Positions 30,153-35,827 of a stretch of 35,827 bases of DNA are shown one piece after another. The notes beneath the pieces are model-generated. The model saw nothing but the letters and a program-made list of their open reading frames with translations. It was not told the origin of the DNA and searched no databases. The stretch is from contig JAGVGM010000271.1 of assembly GCA_020057065.1 (NCBI GenBank), positions 1 through 35,827 of the forward strand, given 5' to 3'. A program made the position numbers and the translations under genes. How positions within the stretch are numbered: the first letter of the stretch is position 1; the number at the start of each line of letters is the position of its first letter. This stretch comes from Thermodesulfovibrionia bacterium. GTDB lineage: Bacteria; Nitrospirota; Thermodesulfovibrionia; UBA6902.

Positions 30153-30674
30153 ATGAAGCTGAATGTCGATGAAATCCCGGAGGAAGGGCTGCTGCAGGAA
30201 GCGGACCTTCCGATCGTAATAAATAAAAACGCAAAACCTGATATCGCGCATGTGTTAATAAAGATATTCAGGTTTGAAAAGCGGGTGCTGGTTGAAGGGT
30301 CGGTAAAGTTAGAGGCAGCATTAAAATGCGGCCGCTGTTTGAAGGAGACTTTATTGCCGCTGGATCTTGCCTTCAGGGAGGAATATCTTCCTGCGGAAGA
30401 TACCGGAAAGGAAATTGACAGGGAATTGACAAACCGTGAGCTTGATCTCGGTTTTTACAGCAATAATGAGCTGGACATTAATGAAATTGTGAAGGAGCAG
30501 GTTCTTCTTTCCGTTCCCATGAAACCTCTCTGCAGAAATGAGTGCCCTGGTTTATGCTCTGTATGCGGAAAGGATCTGAACGACGGCGCATGCAGTTGCA
30601 GGAAAGAAGAAATAGACCCGAGGCTGGCCCCGCTCGCACAGTTTAAGGAAAATTTAAAGGAACGAAAGGAGTAA
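30153..30674 (+). CDS. YceD family (DUF177) protein
   Basis: A 173-residue protein of the YceD/DUF177 family, almost always encoded next to rpmF; in plants and some bacteria it is linked to 23S rRNA accumulation. The core has ALKCGRCLKET (C59, C62) and the C-terminal LCRNECPGLCSVCGKDLNDG with C127, C131, C135, C138, which may bind metal; C147 and C149 follow. GGAAGG lies nine bases before ATG. It is the first gene of the operon driven by the promoter at 30089. Confidence 0.9.
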   Translation: MKLNVDEIPEEGLLQEADLPIVINKNAKPDIAHVLIKIFRFEKRVLVEGSVKLEAALKCGRCLKETLLPLDLAFREEYLPAEDTGKEIDRELTNRELDLGFYSNNELDINEIVKEQVLLSVPMKPLCRNECPGLCSVCGKDLNDGACSCRKEEIDPRLAPLAQFKENLKERKE

Positions 30675-30678
30675 CAAG

Positions 30679-30870
30679 ATGCCAAATCCAAAATCAAGAC
30701 ACACAAGGTCGAGAAGAGACAAGAGGCGTGCAAACTGGAAGTTAGATTTATCCGGCCTGTCTGTATGTCCCAAGTGTCAGGAACCGAAACTGCCTCACAG
30801 GGTATGCATGAGCTGCGGCAGCTATAACGGGAAACAGATACTTGAGGTTGTAGAAAAAGAATCTGTATGA
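30679..30870 (+). CDS. rpmF: Ribosomal protein bL32, zinc-binding type
   Basis: Large-subunit protein of 63 residues. The N-terminus MPNPKSRHTRSRRDKRRANW is the standard rRNA-binding arm. Zinc ligands C30, C33, C43 and C46 are all present (VCPKCQEPKLPHRVCMSCG), so this is the zinc-dependent paralogue type. GAAAGGAG precedes ATG; the gene starts four bases after yceD and its TGA overlaps the plsX ATG. Confidence 0.97.
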   Translation: MPNPKSRHTRSRRDKRRANWKLDLSGLSVCPKCQEPKLPHRVCMSCGSYNGKQILEVVEKESV

Positions 30871-31892
30871 GAATAGCCCTGGATGCCATGGGCGGCGACT
30901 ACGCCCCGGCCACTACGGTTGAAGGCGCTGTAGAAGCGCTTCGAGAGAACAGTGATCTTTCGGTTATCCTCGTAGGTGATGAAGAGGAGATATCCTCAGA
31001 GCTCAGTAAGAAAAACTGCAGGGGACTGCAGATAAGCGTCAAACACGCCTCCCAGACAGTCGAAATGGCTGAGGCTCCGCTTACAGCTTTAAGGCGCAAG
31101 AAAGACTCCTCATTAAGAGTTGCCATTGACCTTATAAAAGCCGATAACGCCGATGCTATGGTCAGCGCCGGGAATTCAGGTGTTGTTATGGCAACAGCCC
31201 TTCATGTGCTCGGCAAGATACAGGGTATTGAAAGGCCGGCAATAGCGGCAGTTATGCCTACCCTGAAAGACCGTTTTATTCTCATAGACGCAGGAGCAAA
31301 TGTTGACTGCAAACCGGTCCACCTGTATCAGTTTGCGATAATGGGAGAGGCCTATGCGCGGAATATTTTCAATATAGAGAACCCCAGGATCGGACTGCTT
31401 GGGATAGGTGAAGAAGACGCCAAAGGTAACGAGCTTACAAAGGAAGCGATCAAGCTTTTAAGAAATTCCAAAATAAATTTCATAGGCAACGTAGAGGGAC
31501 AGGATATATTTGCAGGCGAAGCTGATGTGGTCGTATGTGACGGCTTTGTGGGAAATATAGCCCTTAAAATAAGCGAAGGACTGGCTGAAACAATAGCTAA
31601 GATGTTAAAAAGGGAAATATCTGAAAGGGCAGGGGGAAGAATAGGGTATCTTTTTTTCAGGGGTGCGCTTAAAAATTTCAAAAGGAAAACAGATTATTCA
31701 GAGTACGGAGGGGCTCCGCTCCTCGGCATCAGCAAGCCATGCATCATAAGTCATGGACGCTCAACATCTAAAGCCATTAAAAATGCAATAAAGCTCGCAG
31801 CCAACTTCCACAGCAAAGGAGTTCTTGACGTTATATCAAAAGAATTCAATCAGGGCATGTCAAGGAGGGAAGAGGTTGCCGTTAAGGAGTAG
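30867..31892 (+). CDS. plsX: Phosphate acyltransferase PlsX
   Basis: A 341-residue peripheral membrane enzyme that turns acyl-ACP and phosphate into acyl-phosphate, the acyl donor for PlsY in phospholipid synthesis. Family features: MRIALDAMGGDYAP at the start, VSAGNSGVVMATALHVLG, ERPAIAAVMPT, DAGANVDCKP, and VVCDGFVGNIALKISEGLAE. Starts in an ATGA overlap with rpmF. Its end overlaps fabH by 17 bases, so rpmF, plsX and fabH form a tightly coupled unit. Confidence 0.97.
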   Translation: MRIALDAMGGDYAPATTVEGAVEALRENSDLSVILVGDEEEISSELSKKNCRGLQISVKHASQTVEMAEAPLTALRRKKDSSLRVAIDLIKADNADAMVSAGNSGVVMATALHVLGKIQGIERPAIAAVMPTLKDRFILIDAGANVDCKPVHLYQFAIMGEAYARNIFNIENPRIGLLGIGEEDAKGNELTKEAIKLLRNSKINFIGNVEGQDIFAGEADVVVCDGFVGNIALKISEGLAETIAKMLKREISERAGGRIGYLFFRGALKNFKRKTDYSEYGGAPLLGISKPCIISHGRSTSKAIKNAIKLAANFHSKGVLDVISKEFNQGMSRREEVAVKE

Positions 31893-32859
31893 GATTACAG
31901 GCACAGGATCGTACACCCCTGAAAACGTTCTCACAAATCTCGATCTCGAAAAAAAAGTCGATACTTCAGATGAGTGGATTACCGAGAGAACGGGCATAAA
32001 AGAGCGCAGGATCGTCGGGGATTCGGAAACGACCTCCGATCTTTGTCTTGAGGCGTCGAAAAGGGCCTTGCAGGCAGCGGATGTAAAGCCGGCAGATATA
32101 GAGCTGATTATCGTTGCAACAATGAGCGGTGATATGCCTATGCCTTCCACTGCAGCTCTGCTCCAGAAAAAACTTCATGCTATAAATGCCGCGGCCTTTG
32201 ATCTCAATGCTGCATGCAGCGGTTTCCTGTTCGGTCTTTCCACAGCTGATAATTTCATTAAGGCCGGAACTTACAGGAAAATACTCCTTGTCGGTGCAGA
32301 TGTCATGTCAAAGTTCATTGACTGGCAGGACCGTTCGACGTGTGTATTATTCGGGGATGGCGCGGGCGCTGTTGTACTTGAGTCTTCAAGGGGGGCAAGG
32401 GGGGTCATCTCGACCCATCTTTTTACTGACGGAAATCTGTGGGATTTTATCTGTTTGCCCGGAGGCGGTTCTCAAAATCCACCCTCCGCAAAAACCATGA
32501 AGGACAGATTGCATTTTGTAAAGATGAAAGGCAATGAGACTTTCAAGGTCGCTGTGAGGACCCTTGAAAAGCTTGTTGTTGATACGCTGAAGAAAAATAA
32601 TTTAAAGCTTTCTGAACTGGCAATGTTGATCCCGCATCAGGCCAATCTCAGGATAATAAAGGCAACTGCTGAAAGACTGAATCTGCCGATGAACAAGGTC
32701 GCTATTAATCTTGACAGGTACGGCAATACTTCAAGCGCTTCTATTCCGATAGCCCTTGATGAGGTTGTAAGAGAAGGCAGGATTAAAAAAGATGATTATA
32801 TTCTGCTGGAGGCCTTTGGCGCAGGGCTTACCTGGGCGTCGGCGCTGATTAAATGGTAA
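31876..32859 (+). CDS. fabH: Beta-ketoacyl-ACP synthase III (FabH)
   Basis: Starts fatty-acid synthesis by condensing acetyl-CoA (or a branched primer) with malonyl-ACP. The catalytic triad is present: C114 in NAACSGFLFGL, H254 in IPHQANLRI and N284 in RYGNTSSASIP; SDEWITERTGI near the N-terminus is also typical. The frame is open from 31825, but TTG 31876, seven bases after AGGAGG, gives MPLRSRITGTGSYTPENVL, the normal start, and 328 residues. It lies inside the 3' end of plsX. Next comes an acyl-CoA dehydrogenase, not the usual fabD-fabG-acpP. Confidence 0.95.
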   Translation: MPLRSRITGTGSYTPENVLTNLDLEKKVDTSDEWITERTGIKERRIVGDSETTSDLCLEASKRALQAADVKPADIELIIVATMSGDMPMPSTAALLQKKLHAINAAAFDLNAACSGFLFGLSTADNFIKAGTYRKILLVGADVMSKFIDWQDRSTCVLFGDGAGAVVLESSRGARGVISTHLFTDGNLWDFICLPGGGSQNPPSAKTMKDRLHFVKMKGNETFKVAVRTLEKLVVDTLKKNNLKLSELAMLIPHQANLRIIKATAERLNLPMNKVAINLDRYGNTSSASIPIALDEVVREGRIKKDDYILLEAFGAGLTWASALIKW

Positions 32860-32864
32860 TTGAG

Positions 32865-32899
32865 AATTTCAAATTTCAAATTTGAAATTTCAAATTTAA
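32865..32899 (+). repeat. 7-bp array (AATTTCA, five units) between fabH and acyl-CoA dehydrogenase
   Basis: AATTTCA, AATTTCA, AATTTGA, AATTTCA, AATTTAA: five heptamers with no slip, which also make a long palindrome around 32881. It fills nearly the whole 52-bp gap and ends just before the GGAGGG of the next gene. Confidence 0.85.
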
Positions 32900-32911
32900 T
32901 ACGGAGGGATG

Positions 32912-34072
32912 ATGGATTACTTTTTGACTGAAGATCAAATAATGATAAGAGACCTCGCAAAGGAAATAGCAGAGGACAAAATAATGCCTGTCAGGGCTGA
33001 GCTGGATGAGAAAGAGGAATTTCCATGGGATATTATGAAGACCCTTGCTCAATCCGATTTTATGGGTATTTATATCCCTGAGGAATATGGAGGTATGGGC
33101 AAAGGAGGTTTTGAATTTATATTGGCGGTAGAAGAATTAAGCAAGGCCTGCCTCGGCGTATCAACATCTTACGCGGCAAATGCCCTTGGAACATATCCCA
33201 TTCTCCTTTACGGTTCAGATGGACAGAAGAAAAAATATCTGCCTGTTATAGCGTCAGGGAAAAAACTTGTTGCCTTTGCGCTTACCGAGGCAAATGCAGG
33301 CAGCGATGCTGCAGGTGTTCAAACAACTGCAAAGCTTGAGGGCAATGAATATGTCCTTAACGGTACAAAACAGTGGATAACTAACGCCGGAGAGGCAGAG
33401 ATTTACACTGTAATAGCAATAACAGATAAAAACAAGGGGGCCAGGGGCGCATCTGCCTTTATTGTTGAAAAAGGCACTCCGGGGTTCAGTTTCGGAAAGA
33501 AAGAAAATAAACTTGGAATACGGGCCTCCTCTACAAGAGAACTGATCTTTGAGAACTGCCGCATTCCAAAAGAAAACCTTATCTCGAAAGAAGGCATGGG
33601 GTTTATTGTTGCTATGAAGACGCTTGATAAATCGAGAACAGGAGTCGGCGCGCAGGGTGTCGGTGTTGCGCAGGGCGCCTTTGAGGCAGCGGCAAATTAC
33701 GCAAAAGACAGGCACCAGTTCGGAAAGCCGATAATCAGCATACAGGCCATACAGCATATTCTTGCTGATATGGCAACACAGATCGAAGCTGCAAGGGCTC
33801 TGGTATATGCAGTCGCAAAATATATTGACAGCGAGGCAAAAGACATATCAAAAGAATCCGCAATGGCAAAATTATTTGCCACTGATATTGCAATGAAGGT
33901 CACCATTGATGCGGTGCAGGTCATGGGCGGAGCAGGGTACATGCGCGAGTACCCGGTCGAAAAGATGATGCGTGACGCAAAGATCCTGCAGATATATGAA
34001 GGTACGAACCAGATACAGAGAAATGTAATCGGACAGGCGCTGATCAAAGAGACGGCAAAAAAGAAGGAGTAA
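32912..34072 (+). CDS. Acyl-CoA dehydrogenase, short-chain type
   Basis: A 386-residue FAD enzyme that desaturates acyl-CoA and passes electrons to electron-transfer flavoprotein. Features: FALTEANAGSDAAGVQTTA (substrate/FAD loop), YVLNGTKQWITNAG, DKSRTGVGAQGVGVAQGAFE, RHQFGKPI, and the catalytic Glu E363 in ILQIYEGTNQIQR. The position of this Glu is that of short-chain (butyryl-CoA type) enzymes. ATG 32909 directly touches GGAGGG, so the next ATG (32912) is taken as start. Linked to fabH it may work in branched or short acyl-CoA metabolism, for example providing primers after LIV-type amino acid uptake; this is inference. Confidence 0.94.
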   Translation: MDYFLTEDQIMIRDLAKEIAEDKIMPVRAELDEKEEFPWDIMKTLAQSDFMGIYIPEEYGGMGKGGFEFILAVEELSKACLGVSTSYAANALGTYPILLYGSDGQKKKYLPVIASGKKLVAFALTEANAGSDAAGVQTTAKLEGNEYVLNGTKQWITNAGEAEIYTVIAITDKNKGARGASAFIVEKGTPGFSFGKKENKLGIRASSTRELIFENCRIPKENLISKEGMGFIVAMKTLDKSRTGVGAQGVGVAQGAFEAAANYAKDRHQFGKPIISIQAIQHILADMATQIEAARALVYAVAKYIDSEAKDISKESAMAKLFATDIAMKVTIDAVQVMGGAGYMREYPVEKMMRDAKILQIYEGTNQIQRNVIGQALIKETAKKKE

Positions 34073-34075
34073 TAC

Positions 34076-34786
34076 ATGGATACGGAATGGCAGGATATCG
34101 AAGAAGTGCGGAAAAAGTGTGTGGATCTGGACAGCGAATTAGATACATTTTTTCAGTCCCTGAAAGAAATAAAGGAGATAAGGGATTTTGTCGGGGATCT
34201 TCCTGATAAATTAATGCAGGATCAGGAGGAGATCGAGAGCCGGAAAGCAGAAGTTGAACATTTAAAGTCTTCCGTGAGCAGCTTATTGATAACCTTTGAA
34301 GAGCAGGCAAAAGGTTTACTGTTCGATCTGCAGAAGAAGACAGAAGATCTTGCGGGTGATGTCAAATCGAGCATGTCTGAATTCAAGGATGTCTTTGAGT
34401 CAAGCGCATCCAGTTTGAACAATACACAAAGAGAAAGGCTTGAACAAATTACAGGGGCGTATCAGGAGATAAGGAGATTTTTTGAAAACATAAAGGGCGT
34501 TATTGACTCTCACGAACATTCAATAATTACACTTAACGATAATTGTGCCAAGTTATTGATGATGCTTGAAAGGACTGAACTCTCTATTAAAGGTATTCAG
34601 AATAATGCATTTTTATCACAAAAAAAACCAAATGAATTTGATGCAAAAATGAAAGTAATGGAAGAACGTTTAAAAGAACAGTTCTTTACAAAACTCGACC
34701 GGCAAAAGAACATCATCTTGTGGATGCTGACAGTATTTATATTTAGTATTATCTTTATTGTTTTTTATGTGATGTACGGGCGTTAG
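34076..34786 (+). CDS. Coiled-coil protein with C-terminal membrane helix, function unknown
   Basis: A 236-residue protein, mostly alpha-helical with heptads through about residues 20-210 (EIESRKAEVEHLKSSVSSLL; ERLKEQFFTKLDRQKN), and a single C-terminal membrane helix (about 213-232, ILWMLTVFIFSIIFIVFYVM). It is thus a tail-anchored cytoplasmic coiled coil. AAGGAG from the end of the dehydrogenase gene precedes ATG four bases later, so the two are coupled. No family recognised; such proteins often organise membranes or division/chemoreceptor sites. Confidence 0.65.
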   Translation: MDTEWQDIEEVRKKCVDLDSELDTFFQSLKEIKEIRDFVGDLPDKLMQDQEEIESRKAEVEHLKSSVSSLLITFEEQAKGLLFDLQKKTEDLAGDVKSSMSEFKDVFESSASSLNNTQRERLEQITGAYQEIRRFFENIKGVIDSHEHSIITLNDNCAKLLMMLERTELSIKGIQNNAFLSQKKPNEFDAKMKVMEERLKEQFFTKLDRQKNIILWMLTVFIFSIIFIVFYVMYGR

Positions 34787-34842
34787 TCTGTTATTAGCAG
34801 GCATACGTATTTATCAACACTCCTTCCTTTTTCATTTTTGTA

Positions 34843-34902
34843 CCCGTTCAGTTATGAGTGAAAAGTCCCCCTCTTTGAAAAAGAGGGGTGAGGGGAGATT
34901 TT
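34843..34902 (+). repeat. Half MITE-like element
   Basis: Outer end CCCGTTCAGTTATGAG, then a perfect hairpin CCCCTCTTTG-AAA-AAGAGGGG and TGAGGGGAGATTTT. It matches one half of the element at 2223. It is the uninterrupted version of the hairpin that is split by 22 bases at nadC, so it defines the exact insertion point. It is the only feature in 34787-35032. Confidence 0.8.
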
Positions 34903-35032
34903 TTGATGAATGTTTTTATTGCAATCACCTTTTATCCGTCCTGCCATACCATGAAGAACGCCCCAAATGAAATAACGAGAACTGCTCCCTTTATGACATA
35001 ACTATCTATTATTCATTTGAAGCAGAAAAAAC

Positions 35033-35063
35033 TTGTTTAACATAGGTATATATAAGGTATAAT
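35033..35063 (+). promoter_or_regulatory. Promoter/operator region of the brnTA pair
   Basis: A perfect TATAAT at 35058-35063 has a poor TTGTTT 19 bp upstream. The surrounding TATATATAAGG and ATAATTATATATTA are near-palindromic and could be the BrnA autoregulatory site. Confidence 0.5.
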
Positions 35064-35074
35064 AATTATATATT

Positions 35075-35344
35075 ATGGATTTTGAGTTTGACCCAAAGAA
35101 GAGTGACATCAATAAGTCGAAGCATGGAATTGATTTCTATGAAGCTCAAGCTCTTTGGGATGACTCTGATTTGATTGAGATTCCTTTAAAAACAAGCGAT
35201 GAACCAAGATTTTTGGCATTAGGAAAGATTTCAGAAAAATATTGGTCTGGCATTATAACTTATAGGAACAGCAAGGCACGAATTATTTCAGTGCGTCGGT
35301 CGAGAAAAGAGGAGGTTGATATATATGAAGACTATCAAGGCTAA
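35075..35344 (+). CDS. brnT: BrnT-family ribonuclease toxin
   Basis: An 89-residue toxin of the BrnT family, a small RelE-like ribonuclease fold that stops translation until bound by BrnA. The family pattern is clear: DFEFDPKKSDINKSKHGIDF at the N-terminus (with N-x3-KHGI), EAQALWDDSD, then the C-terminal basic strand ARIISVRRSRKEEVDIYED, which carries the likely catalytic Arg residues. BrnA follows with a 20-base overlap, the normal toxin-first order. It sits next to an integron-type recombinase gene end. Confidence 0.92.
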   Translation: MDFEFDPKKSDINKSKHGIDFYEAQALWDDSDLIEIPLKTSDEPRFLALGKISEKYWSGIITYRNSKARIISVRRSRKEEVDIYEDYQG

Positions 35345-35558
35345 AGAAATTGACAAAAAATTTGATGAAGGCGATGATATTTCCAAATATCTCGATTTGT
35401 CAAAAGCAAGAAGACCTGAGCAAGAACAGAAAAGGGTAAATGTAGATTTCCCTTTATGGATGATTCACTTATTGGATAAAGAAGCAAAACGATTGGGTGT
35501 GCCTCGTCAATCCATAATAAAAGTCTGGGTAGCAGAACGTCTCGAAAAGGCAAGCTGA
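35325..35558 (+). CDS. brnA: BrnA-family antitoxin (ribbon-helix-helix)
   Basis: A 77-residue antitoxin. The N-terminal part MKTIKAKEIDKKFDEGDDIS binds the toxin; the C-terminal VNVDFPLWMIHLLDKEAKRL and GVPRQSIIKVWVAERLE form the ribbon-helix-helix DNA-binding fold used for autoregulation. ATG 35325 lies nine bases after GAGGAGG and is preferred over the TTG at 35316. The coupling by overlap keeps toxin and antitoxin in balance. Confidence 0.9.
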   Translation: MKTIKAKEIDKKFDEGDDISKYLDLSKARRPEQEQKRVNVDFPLWMIHLLDKEAKRLGVPRQSIIKVWVAERLEKAS

Positions 35559-35707
35559 TAATAGCTGATTTTAACAAATCACTCGTGCAAACGGTGAATA
35601 GGCCGCTTTTTCGTTATTGACCCTAAAATGTCATTCCGGCTTCCGTTCTCCGAAGTTCTACGAAGGATGAATGTTCGGAATCACAAAATTACCGTTTCCC
35701 GATTCTT

Positions 35708-35735
35708 AGCTTGAAGCTTATTGCTTATAGCTATT
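35708..35735 (+). repeat. 7-bp array (AGCTTNN units, four copies) next to the recombinase gene
   Basis: AGCTTGA, AGCTTAT, TGCTTAT, AGCTATT: four heptamers in the same AGC phase as the array after nadE. It ends three bases before the recombinase stop codon. Between 35559 and 35707 the only other thing seen is a loose inverted repeat (TCATTCCGG at 35631 against CGGAATCA at 35679) with two decamers between (CTTCGTAGAA, CTTCGGAGAA on the complement). Confidence 0.6.
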
Positions 35736-35738
35736 TTC

Positions 35739-35827
35739 TCAATCCACCGGACTCCTGACAGCCAGCCCCGGCGTGTTTAAAACATGTGTATAAATCATTG
35801 TTGTTGAGACATCCGAATGTCCTAACA
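35739..35827 (-). CDS. Integron-type tyrosine recombinase, C-terminal end (partial)
   Basis: The last 28 codons of a gene that enters from beyond the right edge. They read LGHSDVSTTMIYTHVLNTP then GLAVRSPVD and stop. LGH carries the second His of the tyrosine-recombinase active site, and the Tyr in MIYTHV is the nucleophile. The short tail with VRSPxD is what integron integrases have (IntI1 ends THVL...GVRSPLD), more than Xer or phage integrases. The start, catalytic Arg residues and the IntI-specific insert are outside the window, so the class is a strong suggestion, not proven. Confidence 0.8.
   Translation of the reverse strand, partial: LGHSDVSTTMIYTHVLNTPGLAVRSPVD

Noticed and set aside
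35559-35738. attC or attI site by the recombinase gene
   Set aside because: No RYYYAAC/GTTRRRY pair in proper orientation was found; in standard integrons attI would be at the other end of the gene, outside the window.

Overview
The window looks like a piece of chromosome from an uncultured, Gram-negative-type anaerobic or microaerophilic bacterium, most plausibly Nitrospirota (Thermodesulfovibrionia-like) or a nearby deltaproteobacterial-type lineage. That placement is inference: it rests on moderate base composition, small c-type cytochromes, a PEP-CTERM sorting signal, a PilZ protein, zinc-type ribosomal protein L32, an export-rich gene set and very abundant short palindromic repeats. No rRNA or tRNA gene was found to anchor it.

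Layout, left to right. (1) 104-2157: nadE (NAD+ synthetase) and a small lipoprotein. (2) 2446-7431: a complete branched-chain amino-acid type ABC importer, livH-livM-livG-livF-livK, whose every non-overlapping gap is filled with repeats and whose livF carries a repeat inside the reading frame. (3) 7648-10060, minus strand: a GT5 glycogen/starch-synthase-like glycosyltransferase followed by a GDT1/TMEM165-type cation transporter. (4) 10192-14251: two small cytochromes c, a zinc-ribbon membrane protein, a TPR protein and a full-length transketolase; a Cys-rich 50-residue ORF lies on the minus strand. (5) 14420-16459: a toxin-antitoxin cluster, partly decayed (DUF433 antitoxin with an internally deleted toxin, a PIN fragment, an intact DUF104/PIN pair). 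(6) 16560-18403: a small exported protein, a frameshifted PEP-CTERM protein, FmdB, PilZ. (7) 18513-21116: mutS. (8) 21173-23019, minus: an adenine-type methyltransferase with a NotI-like endonuclease broken by one frameshift. (9) 23303-25693, minus: a secreted Ig-like protein and rsmE. (10) 25816-34786: valS, a beta-helix-like membrane protein, nadC, then the yceD-rpmF-plsX-fabH cluster behind a near-consensus promoter, followed by an acyl-CoA dehydrogenase and a coiled-coil membrane protein. (11) 35075-35827: a BrnT/BrnA toxin-antitoxin pair and, running off the right edge on the minus strand, the last 28 residues of an integron-type tyrosine recombinase.

The most unusual content is the repeat fraction. 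At least three interlocking classes are visible: (a) hairpins with a constant GTAGGGGC head and a stem whose sequence changes while pairing is kept, the layout expected of REP elements moved by RAYT (TnpA-REP) transposases; (b) tandem arrays with a strict 7-bp period but very different unit sequences, three of which sit directly 5' of a class (a) hairpin; (c) MITE-like elements of about 150-165 bp made of two inverted halves, one with a 10-bp direct repeat at its ends. These elements supply terminators, stop codons, the last 16 residues of NadC and about 19 residues inside LivF. Three reading-frame breaks (PEP-CTERM protein, NotI-like enzyme, ORF at 15317) could be real decay or sequence error; the deleted toxin and the PIN fragment cannot be explained by single-base errors.
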